The notes beneath the pieces were generated by a model. It made no database searches. It was not told the origin of the DNA and saw only the letters and a program-made list of their open reading frames with translations. The translations under genes were made by a program, and so were the position numbers. From positions 204,227 to 268,226 of the forward strand of contig JACJWV010000004.1 of NCBI GenBank assembly GCA_020636915.1: 64,000 nucleotides of DNA, read 5' to 3'. Source of the stretch: Nocardioides sp. GTDB taxonomy: Bacteria > Actinomycetota > Actinomycetes > Propionibacteriales > Nocardioidaceae. Shown piece after piece: positions 1 through 8,406 of this stretch. Within the stretch, counting starts at the first letter, position 1. Each line of letters begins with the position of its first letter.

Positions 1-1
1 G

Positions 2-1186
2 CGCAAGGTCCTGGTGCACCGACCCGGCCTGGAGCACAGCCGCCTGACACCGTCGACCGCGCACGAGCTGCTGTTCGACGACGTGCTGTGGGTGAGCCGG
101 GCCGAGCAGGAGCACGACATGTTCTGCGAGGTGATGCGCGACCACGGGATCGAGGTGTTCCTCGCCGAGGAGCTGCTCGCCGAGGCGCTGGCCGACATGG
201 AGGCGAGGAAGTGGATCGGCGCCCACCTCCTCAACGAGCTCGAGGTCGGCGTGACCGCCGCCCCGTGGGCGCAGGAGTGGGTCACGAGCGGCGACGCCGC
301 CGAGATCGCGGACCTGCTCATCGGAGGGATCACCAAGGCCGACATCGAGCAGAACCTCGGCCTGGTGTGGGAGTCGGCCGACCCGACGACGATGATGCTG
401 CCGCCGCTGCCCAACTTCATGTTCCAGCGTGACCCGTCGTGCTGGATCTTCGGTGGCGTCACGCTGAACCCGATGACGAAGCCGGCGCGCAAGCCGGAGA
501 CGCTCATCATGGAGACGATCTACCGGTTCCACCCAATGTTCGCGTCCGAGGACTTCCCCATCTGGCTCGGCGGCGCCGACGAGAACTGGGGCCGCGCCCA
601 CGTCGAGGGCGGGGACGTCCAGCCGATCGGCAACGGCACCGTGATGATCGGCATGGGCGAGCGGACCACGCCGCAAGCGGTCCTGTGGATCGCGCGCTCG
701 CTCTTCCGCGCCGGCGCGGCGCGGCAGGTGCTGGCCGTGCTGCTGCCCGCCTCGCGCAGCTACATGCACCTCGACACCGTCATCACCATGTGCGACCGCG
801 ACCTGGTCACCCTCTTCCCGAAGGTCATCTACGGCGCGCGCACCTGGGCGATCCGCCCCGGCTTGTCGGCCGAGGAGCTCGTGATCGAGGAGCAGTCGAA
901 GTCGCTGCCCGACGTCATGGGCCACGCCCTCGGCGTCGGTGAGATGCGGGTGATCGAGACCGGTGGCGACTCCTTCGCCGTCGAGCGGGAGCAGTGGGAC
1001 GACGGCAACAACCTCGTCGCGCTGGAGCCCGGGGTCGTCATCGCCTACGAGCGCAACACGGGCACGAACGCCGCACTGCGCAAGGCCGGCATCGAGGTCA
1101 TCACGATCGAGGGGTTCGAGCTCGGCCGCGGCCGGGGCGGTTCGCACTGCATGACGTGCCCGATCGAGCGCGACCCCGCGTTCTGA
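2..1186 (+). CDS. arcA: Arginine deiminase, 5' end outside the window
   Basis: Hydrolyses arginine to citrulline and ammonia, the first step of the cytoplasmic ADI pathway. The frame is open from base 2 (R-K-V-L-V-H-R-P), a typical ADI N-terminus, so the true start lies just before the window; the GTG at 14 is internal. Visible family motifs are FQRD, EGGDVQ, HLDTVIT and the C-terminal GRGRGGSHCMTCP, which carries the catalytic cysteine. It is followed after 20 bases by ornithine carbamoyltransferase and heads an arcA-arcB-permease-arcC operon. A full-length paralogue lies at 56989-58236. The identification is firm; only the extreme N-terminus is missing. Confidence 0.95.
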   Translation, partial: RKVLVHRPGLEHSRLTPSTAHELLFDDVLWVSRAEQEHDMFCEVMRDHGIEVFLAEELLAEALADMEARKWIGAHLLNELEVGVTAAPWAQEWVTSGDAAEIADLLIGGITKADIEQNLGLVWESADPTTMMLPPLPNFMFQRDPSCWIFGGVTLNPMTKPARKPETLIMETIYRFHPMFASEDFPIWLGGADENWGRAHVEGGDVQPIGNGTVMIGMGERTTPQAVLWIARSLFRAGAARQVLAVLLPASRSYMHLDTVITMCDRDLVTLFPKVIYGARTWAIRPGLSAEELVIEEQSKSLPDVMGHALGVGEMRVIETGGDSFAVEREQWDDGNNLVALEPGVVIAYERNTGTNAALRKAGIEVITIEGFELGRGRGGSHCMTCPIERDPAF

Positions 1187-1206
1187 GGGAGGAGGGAGAG
1201 GACACC

Positions 1207-2208
1207 ATGTCGTACAACCTGAAGAACCGGTCGTTCCTCAAGGAGATCGACTTCCAGCCCGCCGAGCTCCGGCACCTGCTCAAGCTCGCCGAGGCGCTCA
1301 AGCTCGCGAAGTACGCCGGGACCGAGCACCGCACGCTCGCGGGCAAGGAGGTCGCGCTCATCTTCGAGAAGACCTCCACCCGCACCCGCTCGGCGTTCGA
1401 GGTCGCGGCCTTCGACCAGGGCGCCCACGTCACCTACCTGGACCCCAGCGGCTCCCAGCTGGGGCACAAGGAGTCGATCGCCGACACCGCAGCCGTCCTG
1501 GGCCGGATGTACGACGCGATCGAGTTCCGCGGCAACAGCCAGGAGGAGGTCGAGACGCTGGCCCGGCATGCGGGCGTGCCGGTCTACAACGGCCTCACCG
1601 CCGAGTGGCACCCCACCCAGATGCTGGCCGACTTCCTCACGATGCACGAGGCGAGCGGGAAGCCGTACCACGGGCTCGCCTACGCCTTCCTGGGCGACTG
1701 CCGGTTCAACATGGGCCGGTCGCTGCTGGTCATGGGCGCGCTGATGGGCAGCGACGTCCGGCTGGCGGGCCCGGCGGACCTGCAGCCTCCCCAGGACGTG
1801 CTGGTCCTGGCGCAGGACATCGCTGAGCGCACGGGGGCCCGGATCACCGTGACCGACGACCCCGCAGCCGCCGTCGACGGCGTGGACTTCGTCCACACCG
1901 ACGTCTGGGTGTCGATGGGCGAGGCGAAGGACGTGTGGCACGACCGGGTCGCGCAGCTGACGCCGTACCAGGTCAACGCCGCGCTGCTGAGGGCCTCGGG
2001 CAACCGGTCGGTGCGCTTCATGCACTGCCTGCCGGCCTTCCACGACACCAACACCGTGGTCGGCCGCGAGATCATGACGGAGACCGGGATGCTCGGCGGC
2101 CTGGAGGTGACCGACGAGGTCTTCACCTCCGACGCCAGCATCGTCTTCGACCAGGCCGAGAACCGGCTCCACACGATCAAGGCGGTCCTCGTCGCGACCC
2201 TCGGGTGA
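1207..2208 (+). CDS. arcB: Ornithine carbamoyltransferase (catabolic role inferred)
   Basis: Interconverts citrulline plus phosphate with ornithine plus carbamoyl phosphate. The 333-residue protein has the carbamoyl-phosphate loop STRTRSAFE, the HPTQ motif (WHPTQMLAD) and the ornithine-binding HCLPAFHD, so the active site looks intact. ATG 1207 follows a strong GAGGAGGGAGAGG ribosome-binding site; an open frame continues upstream through arcA but is a shadow. Its position between arginine deiminase and carbamate kinase argues for the catabolic direction (argF-type enzymes usually sit with argininosuccinate genes). No second copy accompanies the second arginine deiminase in this window. Confidence 0.95.
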   Translation: MSYNLKNRSFLKEIDFQPAELRHLLKLAEALKLAKYAGTEHRTLAGKEVALIFEKTSTRTRSAFEVAAFDQGAHVTYLDPSGSQLGHKESIADTAAVLGRMYDAIEFRGNSQEEVETLARHAGVPVYNGLTAEWHPTQMLADFLTMHEASGKPYHGLAYAFLGDCRFNMGRSLLVMGALMGSDVRLAGPADLQPPQDVLVLAQDIAERTGARITVTDDPAAAVDGVDFVHTDVWVSMGEAKDVWHDRVAQLTPYQVNAALLRASGNRSVRFMHCLPAFHDTNTVVGREIMTETGMLGGLEVTDEVFTSDASIVFDQAENRLHTIKAVLVATLG

Positions 2209-2243
2209 CGACGGACCGAGCCACCCACTGGTCCCAGCACCGT

Positions 2244-2257
2244 GGGTCATTCGACTC
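2244..2257 (+). promoter_or_regulatory. Weak DevR/DosR-like box upstream of the arc permease
   Basis: The 14-mer GGGTCATTCGACTC fits a relaxed DevR pattern GGGNCNTTNGNCCC except at position 13. It lies in the 140-base gap between arcB and the permease, about 92 bases before the permease ATG. The surrounding gap also has an 8-base inverted repeat (GGTCCCAG with CTGGGACC), so an internal promoter or a structured intercistronic RNA is possible. This is a pattern match by eye only. Confidence 0.3.
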
Positions 2258-2348
2258 TGGGTGACCCGCGGCGGCCCTGGGACCCTGATGACGTCGCTGG
2301 AGGCCGGCGACCAACGCCTGAGCCCGACCGGCGCGAAAGGGTTCAGCC

Positions 2349-3749
2349 ATGTCCTCTTCAGTCACGGCCCACCCGAGCGAGCACCGCGGATCGACCGACC
2401 AGCAAGGGTTCGGCCTGACCACGGCGATCGCCCTGATCATGGGCAGCATCATCGGTGTCGGCATCTTCAACCTGCCGACCTCACTTGCGTCGTACGGCCC
2501 GATCACCTTGGTGTCGATGGGTCTGACCACGGTGGGCGCGCTCGCCCTGGCCCTGCTGTTCGCCGCCCTGTCGCGGCGGATGCCGGCCGACGGCGGCCCC
2601 TACGCCTACTCGCGCTCGGCGTTCGGCAACCCGCTCGGCTTCGCCAACGCCTGGTCCTACTGGATCACGGCCTGGGCGGGCAACGCCGCCATCGCGGTCG
2701 GGTGGGTGCTGTACGTCGAGGAGTTCGTCAACACCGGCCACAACCGGTTCTACTCGGTGCTCCTCGTCCTCGTCGGGCTCTGGCTGCCCGCCTTCGTCAA
2801 CCTCTCCGGCATCCGCAACATCGGTGCGGTCCAGGTCGTGACCACCGTGCTGAAGTTCGTCGCTCTGGCCTTCATGGCGACCGTCGGCCTGTTCTTCATC
2901 AGCACCGCCAACTACACGCCGTGGAACGTCAGCGGCGAGAGCGCCGTGAGCGCGATCGGCGGCGGCATGGCGATCGCCCTGTTCAGCTACCTCGGCGTCG
3001 AGGTGGCCGCCGTGGCCGCCGGACGGGTGCACGACCCCGACCGGAACATCCCGCGGTCGACGATCCTCGGCACCCTGGCGACGGCGGTCGTCTACATGCT
3101 CTCGCTGATCGCCGTCTTCGGCATCCTCCCGACGTCCACGCTGGCGAACTCGACGGCCCCGTTCTCCGACGCCGTCAACGAGATGTTCGGCGGGAGCTGG
3201 GCCGGCAACGTGATGAGCGTCGTGGTGATCATCTCCGGCATCGGGGCGCTCAACGGGTGGACGATGATCTGCGCGGAGATGCCCAAGGCAGCCGCGAACG
3301 ACGGGCTCTTCCCCGAGCAGTTCGGCCGCATCTCCCCCAGGAACGTGCCGGCCTTCGGCATCGTCGTGTCGACCACGCTCGCGTCGATCGCGATGATCAT
3401 CAACTACCTGGGCTCCAACGGGTCCACGGTCTTCACCACGCTGGTCCTGATGACGGGCATTACGGCGGCGATCCCCTACGGCTTCTCGGCGCTGGCACAG
3501 CTGAAGTGGCGGTTCGCCGACCACCAGGCGATGGAGACGCCTCGCTTCGTCCGTGACGTCGTGGTCGCGGCCGTCTCCCTGGTGTTCTCGGTGCTGTTCA
3601 TCTGGTACTCGCGCTACACCGGCGAGAGCTTCTGGATCTACTGGGGACCGTTCCTGCTCGCGGGAGGTGCGCTGGTGCTCGGCTACCCCGTCTACCGCAT
3701 GCAGCACGGCAAGATGACCGAACCCGAGCCCGTGCCCGACTACCGCTGA
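2349..3749 (+). CDS. APC-family amino acid permease of the arginine deiminase operon
   Basis: A 466-residue integral membrane protein with about 12 hydrophobic segments and the APC signature GSIIGVGIFNLP near residue 35. Placed between arcB and arcC, it probably imports arginine or exchanges it for ornithine. ATG 2349 follows AAAGGG. It differs from the clear ArcD-type antiporter at 58252-59703, so the window holds two unlike transporters for the same pathway. Substrate is inferred from context; the fold is clear. A relaxed DevR-like site precedes it, so it may have its own promoter. Confidence 0.85.
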   Translation: MSSSVTAHPSEHRGSTDQQGFGLTTAIALIMGSIIGVGIFNLPTSLASYGPITLVSMGLTTVGALALALLFAALSRRMPADGGPYAYSRSAFGNPLGFANAWSYWITAWAGNAAIAVGWVLYVEEFVNTGHNRFYSVLLVLVGLWLPAFVNLSGIRNIGAVQVVTTVLKFVALAFMATVGLFFISTANYTPWNVSGESAVSAIGGGMAIALFSYLGVEVAAVAAGRVHDPDRNIPRSTILGTLATAVVYMLSLIAVFGILPTSTLANSTAPFSDAVNEMFGGSWAGNVMSVVVIISGIGALNGWTMICAEMPKAAANDGLFPEQFGRISPRNVPAFGIVVSTTLASIAMIINYLGSNGSTVFTTLVLMTGITAAIPYGFSALAQLKWRFADHQAMETPRFVRDVVVAAVSLVFSVLFIWYSRYTGESFWIYWGPFLLAGGALVLGYPVYRMQHGKMTEPEPVPDYR

Positions 3750-3762
3750 CGAGGGCCGACCG

Positions 3763-4683
3763 ATGCGTGTGGTGGTGGCCCTGGGTGGCAACGCGCTGCT
3801 CCGGCGGGGTGAGCCCATGACCGCCGAGGCCCAGCGGGCCAACGTCCGATCGGCGGCACCTGGGCTCGCCGTCGTCGCGACCGAGCACCAGCTGGTGCTC
3901 AGCCACGGCAACGGCCCCCAGGTCGGGCTGCTGGCGCTCCAGGCGGCGGCGTACACCGAGGTGGCGCCGTACCCGCTCGACATGCTGGGCGCGCAGTCGG
4001 AGGGCATGATCGGGTACGTCCTCGAGCAGGAGCTGGGCAACGTCCTGCCCCAGGAGGTCCCGCTGGCCACCATCCTCACGATGGTCGAGGTCGACCACGA
4101 CGACCCGGCGTTCTCGGACCCCACGAAGTTCGTGGGTCCCGTCTACACCCAGCAGGAGGCGGGCCGCCTCGAGGCCGAGAAGGCGTGGACCTTCAAGCCC
4201 GACGGCGACGCCTGGCGCCGGGTCGTGCCGTCACCGGAACCCCGCCGGATCTTCGAGATCCGGCCGATCCGGTGGCTGCTCGACCAGGGCGTCGTCCTCA
4301 TCTGCGCCGGCGGCGGGGGCATCCCCACGATGTTCGACCCCGGGGCCGATCGGACCCTCGTCGGCGTGGAGGCCGTCATCGACAAGGACCTCGCCAGCGG
4401 GCTCCTCGCCCGTCAGGTGGACGCGGACCTGCTCGTCATGGCGACCGACGTGGACGGGGTGTACGTCGGGTGGGGCACGCCCGAGCAGCGCCGGCTCGAG
4501 CGCGTGACACCGGCCGAGCTGCGGGCCACCTCGTTCCCGGCGGGGTCGATGGGCCCGAAGGTCGAGGCCGCCTGCCGGTTCGTCGAGGCCACCGGCGGCC
4601 GCGCGGCCATCGGTTCGCTCGACGACATCCACCAGATCGTCGAGGGCACCGCCGGGACGCAGGTGACCTCCCGCCCGGCCTGA
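3763..4683 (+). CDS. arcC: Carbamate kinase
   Basis: Transfers phosphate from carbamoyl phosphate to ADP, the ATP-yielding last step of the ADI pathway. The 306-residue amino-acid-kinase fold shows ALGGNALL at the N-terminus, SHGNGPQVG, the glycine-rich CAGGGGIP, VIDKDLAS and the C-terminal SMGPKVEAA, all expected of carbamate kinase. It starts 13 bases after the permease stop. Its stop codon is built into a hairpin shared with the convergent gene. A second carbamate kinase is at 53555-54496. Confidence 0.95.
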   Translation: MRVVVALGGNALLRRGEPMTAEAQRANVRSAAPGLAVVATEHQLVLSHGNGPQVGLLALQAAAYTEVAPYPLDMLGAQSEGMIGYVLEQELGNVLPQEVPLATILTMVEVDHDDPAFSDPTKFVGPVYTQQEAGRLEAEKAWTFKPDGDAWRRVVPSPEPRRIFEIRPIRWLLDQGVVLICAGGGGIPTMFDPGADRTLVGVEAVIDKDLASGLLARQVDADLLVMATDVDGVYVGWGTPEQRRLERVTPAELRATSFPAGSMGPKVEAACRFVEATGGRAAIGSLDDIHQIVEGTAGTQVTSRPA

Positions 4684-4710
4684 GCTCGGGCTGAGCTCGG
4701 CCCGAGCTCA
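4681..4710. terminator. Bidirectional terminator-like hairpin containing both stop codons
   Basis: TGAGCTCGGG (4681-4690) and CCCGAGCTCA (4701-4710) form a perfect 10-base stem with a 10-base loop. The left arm starts with the TGA of arcC and the right arm ends with the complement of the TGA of the convergent gene, so both reading frames end exactly in the hairpin. There is no T-tract, as is common for actinobacterial terminators. Confidence 0.65.
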
Positions 4711-5493
4711 CGAGAGGACGGCAGCGGGGGCAGGCACCGGGAGCGCGTTGACGACGGCCAGCTGGCCGAGGGTGACGCTGCGCAGGGCGGCGAGCTGTCG
4801 CGGCTCGAGCCGTTCGCACACCCAGTCCCAGTGCAGCGCGCACCAGTCCCCCGGCTGCAGGGGCCCCGTGAGCGCGAGCGAGTCCGTCCCGGTCAGGGCG
4901 CGCTCCTCCCGGGGCGCCCCGAAGGTGAGCGCGCGGCCGTTCCACTCCAGTGGCCGCGAGCGCACGACGACCTCGCCGGGATGCACGCCGAGGACCCGTC
5001 CCCACCGGATCCGGCACCGGTCGAGCACCCGGAGCGGCTCCACCGTCCAGCCCTCCCGGAGCAGCCCGAGCCAGGGGTAGACCCCGAAGACGTGGAAGGA
5101 GTGGTGCGGCACGGCGCCCAGCGGCACCGCGTCGACGAGCCGGTTCCACGACCGGCCGGTCCGGTCACGGAACCGCGCCTCGAGCGAGTCCCCCATCAGC
5201 CGGTGGCCGACGCGCCCGAGCATGTCGTTGCCCACCCAGTAGGCCTCGACGACCCGGGCGTCGAGTGGGTCGGCGACGGCGTTGGCGGCGGCGATCAGCT
5301 GCAGGTAGGGCCAGGCGCCCTCGAAGCCGGCCAGCAGCCGGCGCAGGTCACCGTCGTCGACGCCCGCGGCCACCTGCTCCAGCAGCTGCCGGGAGGCGTC
5401 CGGTCCGCAGTAGCCGAGCTCGTTGGGCGGGTAGGCGTAGCGGGCGAAGCGCAGTGCCCCGCTCGCGCCCGGTGCCGGCTCCTCACGTGGCAA
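4708..5493 (-). CDS. Conserved protein of unknown function, last gene of the hydrogenase operon (DUF6390-like)
   Basis: A 261-residue soluble protein that I associate, from memory and with limited certainty, with the DUF6390 family seen near actinobacterial hydrogenase genes. It has no signal peptide or membrane segment. Distinctive stretches are RFARYAYPPNELGYCGPD near the N-terminus, GVYPWLGLLREG in the middle and GDWCALHWDWVCERL near the C-terminus; the last resembles the AGDWVLVH part of HypC. The start appears to be TTG 5493, preceded by GGGAGG at good spacing, overlapping the EamA gene by 11 bases. Operon position suggests a part in hydrogenase assembly or use. No enzymatic motif was recognised. 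Confidence 0.7.
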   Translation of the reverse strand: MPREEPAPGASGALRFARYAYPPNELGYCGPDASRQLLEQVAAGVDDGDLRRLLAGFEGAWPYLQLIAAANAVADPLDARVVEAYWVGNDMLGRVGHRLMGDSLEARFRDRTGRSWNRLVDAVPLGAVPHHSFHVFGVYPWLGLLREGWTVEPLRVLDRCRIRWGRVLGVHPGEVVVRSRPLEWNGRALTFGAPREERALTGTDSLALTGPLQPGDWCALHWDWVCERLEPRQLAALRSVTLGQLAVVNALPVPAPAAVLS

Positions 5494-6391
5494 CGGTGGC
5501 CTCCCGTCCCCGCCAGCCGAGTCCGGCCGCGAGCGCGCCGCCGAGCACCAGCATCGCCAGCCAGCCGAGCTGCGGGCCGATCGCTGTGCCCTTGGCCGCG
5601 GCGTCGAGCACCGCGGTCAGCGGCGCGGCGAGCACCAGCACCGCGGTCACGTCGACCGCGTAGGCCCGCGCGAGAGCGGCGAACCAGGTGGCGACGTACG
5701 CCGCCAGGAGCGCGCCCGTCAGCAGCAGCCACCGCGCCTGCTCGCCGGTGAGCGACGTCAGCGCGCCGAGGTCACCGCGGGCCGCCACCCAGCCGAGCAG
5801 GACGACCGATCCGAGACCCATCCGGGCGACCGCGAGGGTCCAGGAGGACAGGTCGGAGAGCAGGCGCTTCGCGACGACGATCTCGACCGCCCAGAGCAGG
5901 GTGGCTCCCAGGAGCATCGTCTCCGCGCTCCCCCAGCCGCCGGGCACGCCGCCGACCAGCCCGACCTGGCCGACGACCAGGAGCCCGATCGCGAGCCAGT
6001 GGCCCCACTGCAGCCGCTCGCCGAGCACGGTGACCGCGAGCAGGGCGACCCAGAGCACCAGGGACTTGTGCAGGAACGCCGCCTGGGCCGAGGAGGCCCG
6101 GGCCAGACCCTCGAAGAACAGCACGAAGGGCACGCTGCCGCCGATCAGGCCGACGGCGGCCAGGCCCCACCACTGGCCGGCGCGGCGGGGCCGGGACAGG
6201 CGGGCGCCCGACCGCGAGCCGGCGGCGACCACGCCGAGGAGCAGGACGGCGGCGACGACGTTCTTGCCGGTCGTGTAGGCGGTCGGGTCGCCGAACCTCG
6301 CGACGCCGTAGGAGTTGACGAAGACCGAGACCCCGCTGACGCCCGCGGTGACGAGGGCGAGCAGGATGCCGGTGCGGCGGGTCGGGTTCAC
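5483..6391 (-). CDS. EamA/DMT-family transporter
   Basis: A 302-residue membrane protein with about ten predicted helices in two similar halves, the drug/metabolite transporter layout. The first half starts LLALVTAGVSGVSVFVNSYG and the second half shows the EamA-like pattern around ATLLWAVEIVVAKRLL. Its ATG overlaps the hypC stop by four bases, so it is translationally coupled to the hydrogenase maturation genes. The substrate cannot be read from sequence. A role such as supplying a cofactor precursor to the hydrogenase is speculative. Confidence 0.8.
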   Translation of the reverse strand: MNPTRRTGILLALVTAGVSGVSVFVNSYGVARFGDPTAYTTGKNVVAAVLLLGVVAAGSRSGARLSRPRRAGQWWGLAAVGLIGGSVPFVLFFEGLARASSAQAAFLHKSLVLWVALLAVTVLGERLQWGHWLAIGLLVVGQVGLVGGVPGGWGSAETMLLGATLLWAVEIVVAKRLLSDLSSWTLAVARMGLGSVVLLGWVAARGDLGALTSLTGEQARWLLLTGALLAAYVATWFAALARAYAVDVTAVLVLAAPLTAVLDAAAKGTAIGPQLGWLAMLVLGGALAAGLGWRGREATVAT

Positions 6392-6624
6392 GGGGTCACC
6401 TCCTGTGGGTCGTTCACTGCCCGGATCGCCGCGGCGTCCCGGGCCTCGTCGGGGGTGAGCCGGTGCAGGGCGAAGCCGGAGTGCACGAGCACCCAGTCCC
6501 CGGCCGCGACCGGCTCGGCCAGCGCCAGGAGCGAGATGCTCGATGTCGGCCGGCCCTCCCGTCGTACGACGGCGGTCCCCTCTCCGGTCACGGTCAGGAC
6601 CTGTGCGAGCTCACCCAGGCACAT
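6388..6624 (-). CDS. hypC: [NiFe] hydrogenase assembly chaperone HypC/HupF family
   Basis: A 78-residue protein beginning MCLGEL, the diagnostic HypC N-terminus whose Cys2 helps carry the Fe(CN)2CO unit to the large-subunit precursor. The rest fits the small HypC beta-barrel, including AGDWVLVHSGFALHRL. It overlaps the upstream protease gene by 14 bases and the downstream EamA gene by 4. The partners HypA, B, D, E and F are absent from this window and must be encoded elsewhere. Confidence 0.92.
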   Translation of the reverse strand: MCLGELAQVLTVTGEGTAVVRREGRPTSSISLLALAEPVAAGDWVLVHSGFALHRLTPDEARDAAAIRAVNDPQEVTP

Positions 6625-7096
6625 CGACGCCCACCTCCCTCAGTGCGCTGCACACCCCGGCCACGGCGGCCGGAACGGCTGCGGCGACGGCGGCGGACAG
6701 CGGCGCCCCGATGTCGAAGTCCGCACCGTCCACCCCGACGACCACCAACCGGGGCGGGAGCCGATGGAGCGCCCGACCCAGCTCGACGGCCGTGGCGAGA
6801 CCGAACGCATGGGTTCCGCCGCGCCCGGTGGCGGTCCATCCGTCGGCCGGCGCCGGTGCCGCCCCGACGTCCCATGCCCGCACCGTGCCGGGTGGGCTGC
6901 CCGACCGGACGGCGTCGACCACGACGGCCACGTCGTGCTCCGCGACGAGGTCGAGCAGCGCGGTCGGGTCCTCCTGCTCGACGACATGGACCCCCGGCAA
7001 CGCCAGCGTGGCGACGGCTTCCGCGACCGCCGGTCCGATCCCGTCGTCGCCGCGGTCCCTGCTGCCGAGCCCCACCACGAGGGCGGACGCGGTCAT
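6611..7096 (-). CDS. [NiFe] hydrogenase maturation endopeptidase
   Basis: A 161-residue member of the HyaD/HycI protease family. The N-terminal ALVVGLGSRDRGDDGIG contains the conserved G-x-G and the nickel-sensing acidic residue; VVVDAVRSG near residue 65 matches the second acidic motif. It should cut the C-terminal tail of the large subunit after nickel insertion. The start at 7096 overlaps the large-subunit stop (ATGA); the frame is open farther upstream, but that extension lies inside the large-subunit gene. Confidence 0.9.
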   Translation of the reverse strand: MTASALVVGLGSRDRGDDGIGPAVAEAVATLALPGVHVVEQEDPTALLDLVAEHDVAVVVDAVRSGSPPGTVRAWDVGAAPAPADGWTATGRGGTHAFGLATAVELGRALHRLPPRLVVVGVDGADFDIGAPLSAAVAAAVPAAVAGVCSALREVGVDVPG

Positions 7097-8406
7097 CGCC
7101 GGTCCACCGTGAGGTCGAGGAAGTGGGTGGCGCAGGAGATGCACGGGTCGTAGTTGCGTATCGCCTGCTCGCACCGGTGCTGCAGCGCGTGGTCGTCGAG
7201 GCCGGTCCAGCCCTCCACGAGCCTCCTCAGGTCGGCCTCCACGCCCGCCTGGTTCTGCGAGGTGGGGGGCACGATCTGCGCGTCGCGGATCAGCCCGTCG
7301 GCATCGAGCACGTAGCGGTGGAAGAGCACGCCTCGTGGCGCCTCCGAAGCACCGAAGCCCTCACCCGCGCGCGGGGGTACGGCGACGCTCGGGGCCGCCC
7401 CGTCCGTCCAGCCGTCGACGATGCGCAGCACCTCGGACACCGCCTCCACGATCTCGACGGCCCGTACGACGATCGAGCGGAAGGGATTGCGACAGGTGTC
7501 CCCGAGTCCGGCGTCGGCGGCCGCCTGCCGCGCCAGGGGCGAGAGCCGGTCGTGGTTGAGTGTGTACCGGGCGAGCGGTCCCACGACGTACGGTCCGCGG
7601 TCGCCGCCGTCCAGCCGGGCGTGGAGCGCGTTCGAGTGGGCGACGTGCAGCTCCTCGACGTGCGTGGCGAAGTCGCGCACCTCGAACGACCGTCCGGAGG
7701 AGGTGACCACGCTGCCGACCTCGATGGGGTAGCCCTCGGGAGCACGCAGGGCGACGTACTCGTAGGGCTGCTCGAAGTCCGGGACGTCGAAGCCCGCCAC
7801 GAGCCGGACGGTCTCGACGGCGTCCTCGAGCGCCCGGACGAGCGTGGGGCGCAGCGTCTGCAGCTCCACCGCGAGCGGCATCCGGTAGAAGCCGCCGACG
7901 CGCACGTTGACCGGGTGGATGGACCGTCCGCCGACCACCCGCATCAGGTCGTTGCCGGCCTTCTTCAGGCGCAGGCCCGTCTCGACCACGTCCGGGTGGT
8001 CGGCCGCCATCTCGATGGCGCCGTCGTAGCCGAGGAAGTCCGGTGCGTGCAGCAGGAAGACGTGCAGTGCGTGGCTCTCGATCCACTCGCCGCAGTAGAG
8101 CAGCCGCCGCATCAGGCGGACCTCCTCCGGGACCGCGACCCCGCAGGCGTCCTCGATCGCCCAGCAGGCGCTCGTCTGGTAGGCCACCGGGCAGATCCCG
8201 CAGATCCGCGCGGTGATGTCGGGCGGCTCGGTCCAGGCCCGGCCGCGGAGGAACGCCTCGTAGAAGCGCGGGGGCTCGTAGATCCGCAGCCGGACGTCGG
8301 TGACCCGGCCGTCGCGGAGCTCGATGTGCATCGCGCCCTCGCCCTCGACCCGGGCCAGGGTGCCGACCTGCATCACGTGGCCACCGTCGGTGAGCTTGTG
8401 GTTCAC
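7093..8406 (-). CDS. hyhL: [NiFe] hydrogenase large (catalytic) subunit, group 3b-like
   Basis: Binds the NiFe(CN)2CO centre and splits or makes H2. The 437-residue protein has both metal-binding motifs: L1, RICGICPVAYQ (about residue 64), and L2 at the C-terminus, DPCISCATH followed by a 9-residue tail (FLDLTVDRR) that the downstream protease should remove. The start is GTG 8406, overlapping the small-subunit stop as GTGA; an internal ATG 12 codons later is an alternative. Lack of a Tat partner and the HyhB/HyhG neighbours indicate a soluble bidirectional NAD(P)-linked enzyme like M. smegmatis Hyh (Hyd3). Confidence 0.93.
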   Translation of the reverse strand: MNHKLTDGGHVMQVGTLARVEGEGAMHIELRDGRVTDVRLRIYEPPRFYEAFLRGRAWTEPPDITARICGICPVAYQTSACWAIEDACGVAVPEEVRLMRRLLYCGEWIESHALHVFLLHAPDFLGYDGAIEMAADHPDVVETGLRLKKAGNDLMRVVGGRSIHPVNVRVGGFYRMPLAVELQTLRPTLVRALEDAVETVRLVAGFDVPDFEQPYEYVALRAPEGYPIEVGSVVTSSGRSFEVRDFATHVEELHVAHSNALHARLDGGDRGPYVVGPLARYTLNHDRLSPLARQAAADAGLGDTCRNPFRSIVVRAVEIVEAVSEVLRIVDGWTDGAAPSVAVPPRAGEGFGASEAPRGVLFHRYVLDADGLIRDAQIVPPTSQNQAGVEADLRRLVEGWTGLDDHALQHRCEQAIRNYDPCISCATHFLDLTVDRR

